The notes below the pieces were generated by a model. It worked only from the letters and a program-made list of their open reading frames with translations. It was not told the DNA's origin and made no database searches. DNA of 64,000 nucleotides from Ailurus styani (taxonomy: Eukaryota > Chordata > Mammalia > Carnivora > Ailuridae): contig LNAC01000681.1 of the NCBI GenBank assembly GCA_002007465.1, positions 62,001 to 126,000 of the forward strand. Direction: 5' to 3'. Below, piece by piece: positions 1-11,599 of this stretch. A program made the position numbers and the translations under genes. Numbering within the stretch: position 1 is the first letter of the stretch; every line of letters starts with the position of its first letter.

Positions 1-744
1 ATGGTTGTCAGGGTTACTTCTTTAAAGGTGAACAAAAGTTGGAACAATTTTGAAATGTGAGAGGCTCAAAACTAGATACATTTGATCAAAAACAAAACCA
101 GAAATACTGTGCTTTAATTCTGCTAGGCAAATTTACTATTTTTGTTGTTACTATTTGCATATGTTTCTTTACAAGACTGTTCACTCTTTTTTTTTTCTTA
201 CTAGTTTCTTTAGTTTACTAGTTAGTTTCATTTGTTTTTACCACATTTTTTAAATTTGAGGAGGTTTACGTATCTCTCACAGGGAACTCAGTTCAACAAA
301 GACCTGACGTGTTCCCACGCCTGGTAAAGCAGCTGCCTGGACTTTGACTGTCAGCTTTACAAAGAGAAAGTTGAAGGAAGCAATCTTAACTTCTGATTGA
401 TTATTTTTTTTTCCCCTGTGAAAATCAAGCCTGAGCCTAGTAACCCCTTACTAGGGGTTGTGTTGTGTATTGGCAACATTGTCATCTTGTTTGAAGACGT
501 GCTAGCTTGCCCTTTTAAACTAAAAAGTAAAATCTGTCACCTGTTTTGTTCTGTCTGTAATTTTGTTGTTTTTGTTCCTTAAAGGCTACGTGGCCACTTG
601 TGCTGAGGTCACGGGCTCTCCGGGCACTCCGAGGTCCTGCCGTGCCAGCCCACTTGCTTTAATTCTCTCCTGTCACTTCTGGAGCTGGACCATTTCAGCC
701 CTGATGGTCTGGCTTTGTTGTGATGTTCTTGCCATTTTCTGTTA
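1..744. other. Unassigned intronic sequence
   Basis: T-rich sequence with short polyT runs. No gene, RNA gene or recognisable repeat seen. Confidence 0.5.
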
Positions 745-828
745 GTGATGACTTCGATCATCTTAGCAGACTTTGGAAAGTTGAATGTGACTTCAGTAAT
801 TTTCAGCTTTCCCAGAGAACTTAGAACT

Positions 829-1230
829 AGATTTCTTGGTGAGAATTTTTTGCATCCATGTTCATCAAGGATACTGGTCTGTAATTCTCCCTTTCAGTGG
901 GGTATTTCCGTGGGGTGTACTGGCCTTACAGAATGAGTTTGGAAAATTTCCTTCAGTTTTTATTTTTTTGAAATAGCTTCAGAAGAATAGGTATTAATTC
1001 TTCTTTAAATGTTTGGTAGAATTCCCCTGGGAAGTCCTCTTGTCCTAGACTCCTTTTTGGGAGATTTTTGATGACCGCTTCAATTTCTTTGCTGATTATG
1101 GGTCCGTTGAGGTTTTCTATTTCTTCCTGTTTCAGTTTTGGTAGTTCGTTTCTAGGAATGCATCTATTTCTTCCAGATTACCAAATTTGTTCTTTTTTTT
1201 TTAATTTTATTTACTTATTTGACGGGGGGG

Positions 1231-1265
<35 letters not shown>

Positions 1266-1800
1266 ATATCACAAATACGCAGAGAGGCAGGCAGAGAGGG
1301 GGGGAAAACAGGCTCCCCGCTGAGCAGAGAGCCTGATGTGGGGCTTGATCCCAGGACCCTGAGATCATGACCTGAGCTGAAGGCAGAGGTTTAACCCACT
1401 GAGCCACCCAAGCGCCCTGCTCATAATATGTTCTTATAATTGTTTGTATTTCTTTGGTGGTGTGATCTTTCCTCTTTCAGTTATGATTTTATGTATTTGG
1501 GTCCTTTTCTTTTCGATAAATCTGGCTAAGGGTTTATTGGTCTTATTCTTTCAAAGAACCATCTCCTAGTTTTGTTGGTCCGTTTTACTGTTCTTCTGAT
1601 TTCTGCTCTAATTGTTATTTCTCTTCTCCTGCTGGATTTAGGCTTTATTTGCTGTTCTTTCTCTAGCTCCTTTTAGGTGTAAGGTTAGGTTGTATATTTG
1701 AGATTTTCTTGTTTCTTGAGAAAGGCTTGTATTGCTGTATAGTAGATGGAGATTTCTAACATTTATTGAGAGGCTACTTTCTGGTGATGTTGCTGGGTAA
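829..1800 (-). mobile_element. L1 ORF2-region fragment, antisense, split by a SINEC
   Basis: The text strongly resembles the antisense of the L1 reverse-transcriptase region, for example 'aaatgtttggtagaattc' near 1007 and 'gcttgtattgctgtat' near 1725. It is 5'- and 3'-truncated and contains a SINEC at 1192-1417. The left boundary is approximate. Confidence 0.85.
1192..1417 (-). mobile_element. SINEC (CanSINE), antisense
   Basis: Starts with a T tract (A-tail on the minus strand), then a GA-rich stretch, 'gagcctgatgtggggcttgatcccaggaccctgag' in broken form, and ends 'ctgagccacccaagcgccc'. It interrupts an antisense L1. Confidence 0.92.
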
Positions 1801-2715
1801 CCTCACAAATTGAGATCTTATAAATAAAGGTGAAGAAGGGTTCGGACTTAGGTAAATTTATAGATGATAAATCTAGAATGAATTATTCAAGAAAGAGTAT
1901 TTGGGAATGCTTTTGGTTGACATCAAAGTTAACAAGGCCCTCTTTAAATGTTACTTGGTACTGTAACAGGGAGAAGGCTAGACAGAATAGGTGTGGCACG
2001 GTTTAGAAGTGAAATTTAATGATGGAACATTTGTAAAACCTCCAGGATTATGTGCTTGGTAGACGTGGAGCAGTGGGTAAATGTTGCCTTATTTTCCTTC
2101 TGTCATTTTTACAAACAAAGTATATTTAATACTGACTTAAATATGACGATGAGGTCAGTTTTAGAAATGGAATGGTAAATACACCTTTGTAGATTAGTAA
2201 CTAATGAATTCTTTTGAACTATCAAAATGAGCAATTTAAAAGTGAGATAAATCATTAAGGTTTAACTGTGTATGTTGTTAGAGAATATGACGTCTGATTA
2301 CCTTGGAAACAATAGTTTCTTTTAATTCTACATTTCTAAAAAGTTAAAAAAAAAAGCCGTTTACTATTTTAAAAAGTACGAAGCCATGTGAAGTAAAAAA
2401 ACATCATCTTCTGCAAAGAGAAGGAGATGCAGTCTTTCCCAAGAGTTAACTGCTTGTCAGAGTCTGTGTGGTTGGATGTTACCTGTGCACGCACAAACAT
2501 GACGTGGCCTATGTGTGTCACCTCCCACCCCCAGCAAAATCTGCAGATTTATTTGCAGCTTGCTCTTCTTACATCATGTATAATGGCTATTTTTCTTTGT
2601 CATTTGGTTACTTCTTTCTGGGTCAAAATTGTGCTCATTTTATTCTCCGTTATTTTCAGTTTCTCTCATATTAGACTATATACAGTACTGTTGCACATTT
2701 TCATTTTCTTAATCC
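1800..2715. other. Unassigned intronic sequence
   Basis: AT-rich with short A runs near 2345-2400. Nothing else recognised. Confidence 0.45.
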
Positions 2716-3325
2716 CCAACTGTATCAGTTTCTTAGAGCTGCCCGAACAAAGTGCCAAAACCTGTGTGGCTTAAAATCACAAAAGTATATTGTCTCCTGG
2801 TTCTGGAGGCCAGAAGTCCAAAATCAAGCGTTCAGCAGAGTTGGGTCCTTTGGAGGGCTGTCAGGAGAGTCCTCTCTGCCTTTCTTGAGGCTTCTGGTGT
2901 TTGCTGGCAGTCTTTGGCGTGTAGACGCATCCTGCCTTCATCTTTTTTTTTTTTTTAAGATTTTATTTATTTATTTGAAAGCACAGAGGGAGAGGGAGAA
3001 GCAGGCTCCCCGCTGAGCAGGGAGCCTGACAAGGGGCTTGATCCCAGGACCCTGAGACCATGACTTGCGCTGAGGGCAGATGCTTAACCAACTGAGCCAT
3101 CCAGGCGACCCCTCCCCACCCCCTGCCTACATCTTTACTGGGTGTTTTCCCTCCTGTCTCTCCCATCACTGTGTGTCCAAGTTTACCTCTTTTCATAATG
3201 ACACCGGGCATTGGATTAGGACCCATGCTAATGACCTCTAACTTGATGAATAAGGTCATATTCGGAGGTCCTGGGGGTTAGGACTTAAGATGCCTTTATT
3301 GTGGGGTGGCATTCATCCCATAACA
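2716..3325 (-). mobile_element. MLT1-like LTR (ERVL-MaLR), antisense, split by a SINEC
   Basis: Contains the antisense MLT1 landmarks: a 'gctgcccgaacaaagtgcc' start, 'ttctggaggccagaagtcc', 'cattggattaggacccat', and a 'cataaca'-type end. It is a solo-LTR remnant with no retroviral coding region. A SINEC sits at 2942-3112. Confidence 0.8.
2942..3112 (-). mobile_element. SINEC, antisense, inside an MLT1 LTR
   Basis: PolyT then 'aagattttatttatttattt', short purine stretch, 'gatcccaggaccctgag', and 'aactgagccatccaggcg' at its 5' end. It lacks the mustelid 'aagtaggcagagag' block, so it is probably an older subfamily. Confidence 0.9.
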
Positions 3326-3349
3326 GCTGTGGAGCAGTCATGTCTATGT

Positions 3350-3895
3350 CTGCATTCAGTCTGAATGGTCATGAAGTCAGGCTGTGTCCTAGACACTCAG
3401 GATGCAAAGCTCTTTACCTCTTTACCAGTCTTTTTCTCAAAGGACTTGCAGTCTAGTAGGGAAGACCAGACTCACATGTGACAAGGTAAGCAGTGATACA
3501 GACCTCAGACTTGTCGCTTAAATGGAAGACAGGCTGGCTTTGGGCGTGAACAAAGCCTGGACCAGCTGGAGGCTTTCAGGAGTGGTGGAGAGGGGAGCTT
3601 GCTGGGATTTGGAAGGTAATAGGAAGGACAATGAGATGGGGCACCTGGGTGGCTCATTGGATTAAAGCCTCTGCCTTCTGCTCAGGTCATGATCTCAGGG
3701 TCCTGGGATCGAGCCCCGCATTGCGCTCTCTGCTCAGTGGGGAGCCTGCTTCCCCTTCTTTCTCTGCCTACTTGTGATCTCTCTCTCTCTCTCTGTCAAA
3801 TAAATGATTAAAATCTTAAAAAAAAAAAAAGGACAATGAACGTGGGGAAAGGGCTTTGGAGAGGAGCCAATAATGTATGAATGAATGAAAACAGC
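3350..3895 (-). repeat. L2-like LINE remnant, antisense, split by a SINEC
   Basis: 'ctagacactcaggatgcaaag...cttgcagtctagtaggga' matches the reverse of an L2 3' region. It resumes as 'ggacaatgaacgtggggaaag' after the SINEC. Old and diverged. Confidence 0.5.
3635..3830 (+). mobile_element. SINEC, sense, with target-site duplication
   Basis: Begins 'ggggcacctgggtggctca', has a CT-rich stretch and ends in a 13-A tail. Flanked by a direct repeat 'ggacaatga' (3626-3634 and 3831-3839). Confidence 0.94.
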
Positions 3896-3943
3896 TAACA
3901 GATAAGCATTTAGTTTATTTTAAAAGTCATTTTAAAATGACGT

Positions 3944-4094
3944 GGGCTCCTGGGTGGCTCAGTGGGTTAAAGCCTCTGCCTTCGGCTCAGGTCATGATCT
4001 CAGGGTCCTGGGATCGAGGCCCGCATCAGGCTCTCTGCTCGGCAGAGAGCCTGCTTCCTCCTCTCTCTCTCTGCCTGCCTCTCTGCCTACTTGT

Positions 4095-4131
<37 letters not shown>

Positions 4132-4160
4132 CATATAAATAAAATCTTAAAAAATAAAAT
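3944..4160 (+). mobile_element. SINEC, sense, with (CT)n expansion
   Basis: 'gggctcctgggtggctcagtg' head, (CT)n expansion at about 4098-4127, and an A-rich tail. Flanked by 'aaaatgac' direct repeats. It lies about 110 bp from the previous sense SINEC. Confidence 0.93.
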
Positions 4161-4169
4161 AAAATGACA

Positions 4170-5519
4170 TTAAGTAGTTTAATCATTCAGTAATTTTGTC
4201 CTCAGATTTGTTAAATGGATTCTGTTGTATTGGTTTAGGCAAAAACCTCCTGTGAAGGTTATTTGGTAGTTTAAAAAAAAGCCATGTGTATGTGATTAAT
4301 AATCACATGTGCAGCCTACAGGATTCACTTTTGTTCCAGTGAGTTAATGAGAAGTACTTTTGATGCAGTGGGTAAAGGAAAGTGGGAGACATCATACATA
4401 GGATACTCACTCCTTTCCTCCCCAGAGTAGTGACAGAGGAAGAAAAGTCTACACACCTTTGGTCCTTTTCAGCTATGGCACTATTCCTGTGTTTTGTTTT
4501 TTGTTTTTGTTTTTTTTAGCTTATTATATGTAAGACTTAACAAGCAAAAAAGAGATCAGAGGAAGTGGTTTCATAGAAAATTTATCTTAAAATGTCAACA
4601 AATCCTGGTTACTGTGGGTCAATCATTAGTAAAAATAGCTTATGCAGAATATATTTTCATGGCAGATACTTGCTGAGAAGAAGCCTCGCCAAGATCGTTT
4701 TCATTATCACTTTATTTTTTCTGAACTGGAAAGTCTGTGAAATGGGCCAATAAGTGGTAGTATTCTGTTTCACAAATGAGAAAATGGATGAATAGCTTAC
4801 TTGAGACTACAGTTATATGATCAGTGACTTGGGATTAGGACTCTGCCGGGGATCTCTCCAAATTCCATATAGTGCTTTTGCTACTGGACCGTTCTGCTAG
4901 TAATGTAAGTGTGGAGTTCCCTCCTTCTCTGGTACAACCACAGTATCATTTACTGCCTCCCCCCCTATTTCTTCATACCCTCCATCCAATTATTATTGAA
5001 ATTGCCTGATTATCTCAAATGGTTTTACATAGCTGGGTCTGTATATACATTGCATTTGGATGTTCTATCTCTTAAGTATGGATCTCTCACCCCTTTTATA
5101 AATAACAGCTTATCTTTTGAAGAAATGTGATTTTCCCATAGCTTTTGTCATATTCTGCATTTTGCTCATTATATTCTTTTAGTGGTGTGTAGAATATCCC
5201 TCCGTCCTGTGTATTTTCTGTAAACTGGTAGATCTGGAGGCTTTGTTTTTTTTTTTTTTTTTTTTTTTTGTTGTTTTTTCCAGCAAGGGTGGAATGAGTG
5301 AATAGGTGGGTGGTGGTGAGAAGAGTATATCGTAATTGATGTGTGCTTGTAGTTCCGTCACATCGAGATGTGTCTTCTCTTTCTGTGCGGGTCAAGTTGA
5401 CGGTGGGTTCAGGTGTGGTCAGCATGATTCCTATTACGCAGCTCCCCAGCAGCTTTTCACCTAATGATTTTAGCAACTGTTGGTAATGATTGCCTAGGTC
5501 CAGCATTTCATTAGCGCTT
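4170..5519. other. Mostly unassigned intronic sequence with a MIR trace and polyT
   Basis: About 4740-4850 looks like a worn sense MIR ('cacaaatgagaaaatggatgaat'). A run of about 23 T at 5247-5269 has no attached SINE that I can see. The rest is unassigned. Confidence 0.4.
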
Positions 5520-5531
5520 AAGAATAGAGTT

Positions 5532-5731
5532 TTTTTTTTTTAAGATTTTATTTATTTATTTGACACAGAGAGAGATCAGATCACAAGTAAGCAGAGAGAC
5601 AGGCAGAGAGAGAGGAGGAAGCAGGCTCCCTGCCGAGCAAGGAGCCCGATGCGGGTCTCGATCCCAGGACCCTGGGATCATGACCTGAGCCGAAGGCAGA
5701 GGCTTTAACCCACTGAGCCACCCAGGCCCCC
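5532..5731 (-). mobile_element. SINEC, antisense, with 14-bp target-site duplication
   Basis: PolyT, 'aagattttatttatttattt', 'tcacaagtaagcagagag', and a terminal 'ctgagccacccaggc'. The direct repeat 'aagaatagagtttt' flanks it (from 5520 and from 5732), indicating a young insertion. Confidence 0.95.
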
Positions 5732-5744
5732 AAGAATAGAGTTT

Positions 5745-6220
5745 TAAGTGCTTTTACTGGTTTTTGTATTTCAAGGGAATACTATAGAAAACATTTAGAG
5801 AGACTGTAGATCTATTCTTCATATCATGTTTAAAGTTACGTAGATGTAAATTTCTTAAATATACAGAGAAATTTCATAATTGCACTCTCAGTAGGCTGAG
5901 TTTTAAGATAGAGCTTAATTTTTTTCATACCTAAACATAATTTTGTGACATTACAGGTGGATAAGTGCCTGGGATCCTAATAAAATTCTTGCATCTGAAC
6001 TATAATAATAGACTTGACTGTGATTGTGCATGAATGCTAGACAAGGTTTTTCTTTTATTTCCCCCTTTTTAATATGTACTTGTTATAATTCTTGTTATTA
6101 AAGCAACTTCAAATGTTTAAGTGTGTGATTGAGACTACTAGATGAACTAAACAGGTACAGTCACTTTTAGGCTGTTAGAATGCATTGATTTCTATTTGTA
6201 ATGTTTGAAATGGACCAGAA
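5745..6220. other. Unassigned intronic sequence
   Basis: No gene or clear repeat recognised. Confidence 0.45.
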
Positions 6221-6224
6221 ATTT

Positions 6225-6660
6225 GTGTGTTTGTAACAAATTACCACCAATTTAGTGGCTGAAAGCAACATAAGCTTCTTATCCTGTCGTTCTGGAGGCC
6301 AGAAGTTTGAAATGGGTCTTGCTGGGCTAAAATCGAGGTGTCAGTAGAGCTCTGGTCCCTTCTGGAGGCTCTAGGGGTGAGACTCTCTCCTTGCCTTTCC
6401 CTGCTTCTGGAGGCTGCTCTTGTTCCTGGACTGGGGCCCCCTCCGTTTTACAAAGCCGGAGAGGGTTGGTTAGTCTTCCTCACATCACATCATCCTGACC
6501 CTGACTCTCCTGCCAGCCTCTTGAACTAATAAGAACCCTTGTGATTGCATGGGGCCTATTTGCGGAATGTACGATAATCTCCCGTCTTAAGGTCAGTTGA
6601 TGAGCACCCTTAATTCCTCCCCATCATGTAATCTAACATGGTCTCAGGATCTGAAGATTA
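6225..6660 (-). repeat. MLT1/MaLR-like LTR remnant, antisense
   Basis: 'gtaacaaattaccaccaatt', 'agtggctgaaagcaacata', and 'ttctggaggccagaagttt' resemble the antisense 3' end of MaLR LTRs. The right part is diverged and its boundary is approximate. Confidence 0.55.
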
Positions 6661-6756
6661 ATGATGTGGATGTTTGTGGGTTGGGAGAGGGGTGGTGCTA
6701 TTATTTTTCTGCGAGCACGGTGTGTATACATTTTTAACTTTAAAAAATAAAGCCAG

Positions 6757-6968
6757 GGCGCCTGGGTGGCTCAGTGGGTTAAAGCCACTGCCTTCGGCTC
6801 AGGTCATGATCCCAGGGTCCTGGGATCGAGGCCCACATCGGGCTCTCTGCTCAGCGGGAAGCCTGCTTTCTCCTCTCTCCTCTCTCTCTGCCTGCCTCTC
6901 TGCCTACTTGTAATCTCTCTCTCTGTGTCAAATAAATAAATAAAATCTTTAAAAAAAAAAAATAAAAT
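6757..6968 (+). mobile_element. SINEC, sense, with 15-bp target-site duplication
   Basis: 'ggcgcctgggtggctcagtg' head and A-rich tail. Perfect flanking repeat 'aaaaaataaagccag' at 6742-6756 and 6969-6983, marking a recent insertion. Confidence 0.95.
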
Positions 6969-7358
6969 AAAAAATAAAGCCAGCATTATATTTAATGTCG
7001 AAAATTTGTTCCTGATATGTTTGTAATGAAGCTTGGGCTGTGATGAAGTATTAGAAAGGAGTTCGGGGGGATTAGTAAGCATAGGCCTTTTGCACTAAGT
7101 GGGTGTTAAGAGGTTGTTAGCTGTTGCCAGCTGTCAGAGTAGAAATGTGAATTTTTATGTCAAGGACTGTTGGCACATCACCAGTCTCAACAGGAGAAAT
7201 GGAAAGCTGCAACAGGGTATTTAAAGTACTCCACTCAGTGGGTTTTGTATATTGTCCGAGTTGTACAACTCTGACCAGTATCAGTTTGTAACAGTTTTGT
7301 TGTTTCTACTACAGAGTGAATGTTTGTCTCCCCAGAATTCACCTGTTGAAAATGGTGG

Positions 7359-7489
7359 CTATTTAGGAGGGCACTTGTTACGATGAGCACTGGGTGTTGT
7401 ATGTAAGGGACGAATCACTGACTTCTACTCCTGAAGCCAGTATTACACTGTATGTTCACTGACTGGAATTTAAATAAAAATTTGGGAAA
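7359..7489 (+). mobile_element. 5'-truncated carnivore L1 3' end, sense, with 10-bp TSD
   Basis: 'gatgagcactgggtgttg', 'gaatcactgacttctactcc', and 'ggaatttaaataaaaattt' followed by a short A tail are typical of carnivore L1 3' ends. The direct repeat 'aaaatggtgg' at 7349-7358 and 7490-7499 proves insertion into the MLT1 LTR. It is the only L1 piece in the window lying in the USP12 sense orientation apart from the short one at 8416-8505. Confidence 0.92.
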
Positions 7490-7764
7490 AAAATGGTGGA
7501 GGTGATATATTCAAAGCTGGGGCCTTTGGGCGGTGTTTCATTCCTGAGGTGGAGCCCTCATAAATGGGCTTACAGTCCTCAGAAAAGAGACCCCAGAGTC
7601 TGCTCCCTTTCTGCTAGGTGAGGATTCAACAAGAAGTTAGCAGCATGACATTTGGAAGAGGGCTTCACCACAACTCACCTGTGCTGCCATGATCTTTGAT
7701 TTCAGCCTCACAACTGTGAGGAATAAATACTCGTTGTTTAAGCCATCCAGTCTGTGGTGATTTC

Positions 7765-7961
7765 ATTCTTTCTTTTTTTTTAAAGATTTTATTTATTTAC
7801 TTGACAGAGATCACAAGTAGGCAGAGAGGCAGGCAGAGGGAGAGGGGGAAGCAGGCTCTCCGCCCAGCAGAGAGCCCGATGCGGGGCTCGATCCGAGGAC
7901 CCTGAGATCATGACCTGAGCCGAAGGCAGTGGCTTAACCCACTGAGCCACCCAGGTGCCCC
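7765..7961 (-). mobile_element. SINEC, antisense, with 14-bp TSD, inside MLT1
   Basis: PolyT head, 'atcacaagtaggcagagag', and 'ctgagccacccaggtgccc' end. Flanking repeat 'tctgtggtgatttc' at 7751-7764 and 7962-7975. Confidence 0.95.
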
Positions 7962-8225
7962 TCTGTGGTGATTTCTTACAGCAGCCTGAGCAGACTAAGG
8001 CAGCGACTTTAAAATATCTGTATTAATCTACCTGAATCTGGTTGGCAAGGTTTTATAAATTTTTTCCGTGTCTCATGTCTTTTTTTTCTCCTGTATTCCC
8101 CCTTTACTGCTTTCTTTTGCGTAGTGAATGTTTTCTAAGGTAGCATTTTTATTTTCATTATTGATGTTTTACTTTGTGTGTGTATGTATATTTTTAGTGA
8201 TTCTCTAGATTTAACCATATGCGTT

Positions 8226-8610
8226 TTATTTTTTTATTTTTTTTTGTTATTATTATTTGCCCCAGGGGTACAGGTCTGTGAATCATCAGGCTTACACCTT
8301 TCACAGCACTCACCATAGTACAAACCCTCCCCAATGTCCATCACCCAGCCACCCTATCTCTACCCTCCCACCCCCCATTAACCCTCAGTTTGTTTCATGA
8401 GATTAAGAGTCTTTTATGTGGTGAGTGCTGTGAAAGATGTAAGCCTGATGATTCACAGACCTGTACCCCTTGGGCAAAGAATAAAAATAAAATTAAAAAA
8501 AAAAAAGTCTCTTATGGTTTGTCTCCTTCCCGATCCCATCTTGTTTCATTTTTTTCCCCTCCCTACCCCCCATGACCCCCTGCCCTGCCCCTCAAATTCC
8601 TTACCATATG
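8226..8610 (-). mobile_element. Carnivore L1 3' region, antisense
   Basis: Starts with a T-rich tail, then 'ggggtacaggtctgtgaatc', 'cacagcactcaccatagtac', and 'ccctccccaatgtccatcac'. It continues after a nested insertion with 'atggtttgtctccttcccga'. I recognise this as the antisense of a carnivore L1 end. Confidence 0.8.
8416..8505 (+). mobile_element. Second L1 3' end, sense, nested in the antisense copy
   Basis: 'ggtgagtgctgtgaaagatg...cacagacctgtacccctt' plus an A tail is the reverse complement of 8261-8313. The flanks 'aagagtctttta' (left) and 'aagtctctta' (right) look like an imperfect target-site duplication, so this is a 5'-truncated retroinsertion. Confidence 0.8.
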
Positions 8611-8619
8611 CATTTTAAA

Positions 8620-9495
8620 TGATCAGAATCAATGTCAGGTTTATTCTGACTTAATTCCAGTGAAGTAGAGGAATTACTCCTTTGTGGGCCTATTTTCTGT
8701 CTCCCCTTTTCGTGGCATTATTTTTGTACATATTTCATCTGTTAATGATGTAAACTCATCAATATGTGGTTATAATTAATACTTTAGGATTTCTGTTTTT
8801 TAAGCCCATTGCCCATTATTGATACATATATTACATGTATATTACATTTATATATATTATAGTCCCAGTAGTACTTTATATACATAGTACCTTATGAAAT
8901 TGCTTTTTAAGTCAGTTAAGACAGGAAAGGAAGAAAACAATGTGTTTATAGTGGTCTTTGTAGTGAAACAGTTACCATTACAGGTCCTCTATTTTTTTTT
9001 TTTTTTTTTTTTTGGTTTATGTGGGCTTGAACTCCTGTCTGAGGTCTCTTGGTTTCCTCCTTGTCTTCGACTTTCAGTGTCTGTCTGTGGGTCTCTTTGT
9101 GTTTATGATCTATGTATTCTTCATTTCTGGCTTATATTGAATGTGTCTGCCTTTCAGTTGAAAGTATTGCTTTTTTTATTTTGACATTTCAGTTTTACTC
9201 TATCAACTCTAAGTCAGAATGATTAGTTTAATTCAGAATTGTTTTGTCTCAGCTGAGAATGTATTATTATTGTTAAATATTACAAACATTATCACAGAAG
9301 GCATTTGTAAGAAAATTCGATGCAAACTAAAGTGAAATGATAATATGAATCCTTTTCACAAGTTGTATATTGTGCCTATAGGTTAGTTTCACAGTATTCT
9401 GCAAATAAATTTGTTCCATGCTAGCTCTTTAAAACGGCTGTGAACGTGAGGGTGTCTAGCTGCGGGAATTTATAAGATGGGGTGTTAGGTAGGTA
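8620..9495. other. Unassigned intronic sequence with polyT
   Basis: AT-rich, with a run of about 23 T at 8992-9014 and short ATAT stretches near 8820-8885. Not otherwise assigned. Confidence 0.4.
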
Positions 9496-9499
9496 GGTC

Positions 9500-9922
9500 T
9501 TTGTAACAAGTACCAGAGACAGTGCTTAGGACAAGGAAAATGTATTGGTCTTACAGCTTTGAGGGCTAGAAGTTGGATCAGGGTGTCAGCAGGGCTATAC
9601 CTCTTCTGAAGGTGCTAGAGAAGAATCTGTTACAGTTCTCTCTCCTAGCTTCCGACAGCTTCACGTGTTCCGTAGTTTATAGATGGCTCACTTCTCTGTG
9701 TCTCTTCAAATTGTTTTCCCTCTGTGTGTGTTTGTGTTTACATTTCTCCTTTTTGAAAGGACACCAGTCATATTGGATTAGGACTTACCTTAATAACCTC
9801 ATTTTAACTTGATTACTTCTGCAAAGACCCTGTTTCTAAATTAGGTCACAGCCTGGGCTTCTGGGAGGTCAGACTTTAATGACTTTTTGGGGAACACAGT
9901 TCCACCCATAACAGATGGGTTA
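9500..9922 (-). mobile_element. MLT1-like LTR, antisense
   Basis: 'tgtattggtcttacagcttt', 'ggacaccagtcatattggat', 'aataacctcattttaacttg', and 'cagttccacccataacag' are antisense MLT1 landmarks in the right order. Confidence 0.82.
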
Positions 9923-9924
9923 AA

Positions 9925-11220
9925 GGGGTTGTTGCCATCTGAAATCCTTTCAGAAACAAGGTAGAGACTTAATGAACTGTACTTTTTAAAGGGGAATAGA
10001 AATTGCTTTGTTTAGGTATCTTTTTAACTAGTTTAAGTAACTTTGCTTACAAGCCAGCATTGGAGTGCTACAACTCTAATTTTGCATTAATTTCGTAATG
10101 GCCGACATCTTCTGGAAGTGGTTAACCAACTGCTTGATTTCCACCCCACCCTCTTTGTAACTGCTCAGCCCCTACTTTCCACCCCCTCAGTCTTTCATAG
10201 CTATGCAATATTTTCATTAATTGCATGGATACTTAGTAAGAAATTTTATTGTTTTATCGATTATGAAAAGAATATGTTTGTGGTGAACAGGAATGTGTAA
10301 AGAGGAAACTAGAGGTACCTATAACCCATTATTTACTAGGAATTGATAACATGTTTTTGTATGGTCTCCTGGTCTTTTGCATACATAGCAAATATGGTTT
10401 TTAAAACAAATTTGTGTGATTACATAGCCTTTTAACTGGGCTGTGGATAATTGGATTACTTATTAATGCTAGTGCTTGCAAATTAGACATTTTTAAATTT
10501 ATTGCTCCTATCTTCTCCTCTTCTGTTACCTCTCGGAGCCCAAGATAGACTTATTTTTATTGTTTCTCATCTTCTCTACTGACAACAGAAGTTTGGTTTT
10601 TATAGAGTTTTGGAGTTAAAAGGGACCTTAGGACAGCTAGCCCTTTGTGGCGACAGGTACTGCAGAGAAACTCAATCTGGGGTCATGGTATTCAGTGACG
10701 AGCAGATTCTAAATGAACTCCTTCAACATAGTAATTTAGATGGAAGCTGTGTGGGAGCTAGTTTACATTATTATTAATTTGCCCTTCCTTCTGAAAAGCT
10801 ACCAAACTGGAATAACAAACACTGGGCAAAAAATGGTTATACAGGAAGTCTTCAGCTAACAGATTGGTTTCCAAAGAGTCTTTTTGGAAGTCAGTGGGTT
10901 AGAGCTCATTATTCATTTTCTCAGAAACAGTGTGTCAATTCAATTGCTTAGCCAACTGGACAGGGTGTGTTTTAGCGCTGATTATTACCATAGTTCACAA
11001 CATTATGACGTAGAGTTCATTCACAGGGGCCACTGTTGCCGCATGGAGAAAAGTATGCCTGAGAATTTCATGTCTTTTACTGCCTGTCATTCTTCAAGAA
11101 GGAAACTCATGGGAAGATATCTTATGCTTTTATAGTTATCTGAGGAGAACCTGAGAAGTGGAGGGGGGAGGGAAGTAGGTGTAAATGAGTTTAATTAATC
11201 CTGTAAAATGCAGGATCTCT
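9925..11220. other. Largely unassigned intronic sequence
   Basis: About 10605-10690 ('gagttaaaagggaccttagg') may be a MIR3-type remnant. Otherwise nothing recognised. Confidence 0.35.
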
Positions 11221-11329
11221 GCATTTGACACAGACTTGTGTTCAGGTTTCCCCTCTCCCATTTTGGTTACAGCCATGGGCCCATGACCTTGAACTCTTGA
11301 GTTCATCTAGAAAATGGGCCAAAAATAAT

Positions 11330-11590
11330 ACGTGTAACCATTAGTTACCTTACTTAAAGCTTGACATTATTCTAAGACCTCTACACATATTAACTCATTT
11401 AATCCCCATAGCAACTCCGAGGTTGGTACTGTTGCTGTCTTTTATGGATAAGAAAACTGAGGCACAAAATAGCTTAAGGAATTTCCCCCGGGTCATACTG
11501 TAGTGAAGCTGGTGGAGCTGGGAATTCTGTCCCCAAAGTCTGGATCCAGAGTCTTTGTAATGATCATACTCAACTGCTTGTCCCCAAACA
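11330..11590 (+). repeat. MIR SINE remnant, sense
   Basis: 'ttaactcatttaatccccat', 'ggataagaaaactgaggcac', and 'ggtggagctgggaattctg' match the MIR core and 3' part. Confidence 0.82.
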
Positions 11591-11599
11591 CTGCTTTCA

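Larger units (their letters stand above)
7310..8002 (+). mobile_element. MLT1-like LTR, sense, with an L1 fragment and a SINEC nested inside
   Basis: 'agtgaatgtttgtctcccca', 'ctggggcctttgggcggtg', and 'aagccatccagtctgtggtg' are MLT1 LTR text. It ends 'cagcctgagcagactaagg'. It is interrupted at 7359-7489 by an L1 3' end and at 7765-7961 by a SINEC. Confidence 0.88.

Noticed and set aside
3638..3720. Possible tRNA gene
   Set aside because: SINEC heads are tRNA-derived and keep box-like text, but lack an intact cloverleaf and end in SINE tails.
5096..5506. 136-codon open frame on the minus strand
   Set aside because: It includes a run of Lys from a polyT tract on the other strand; no protein features.
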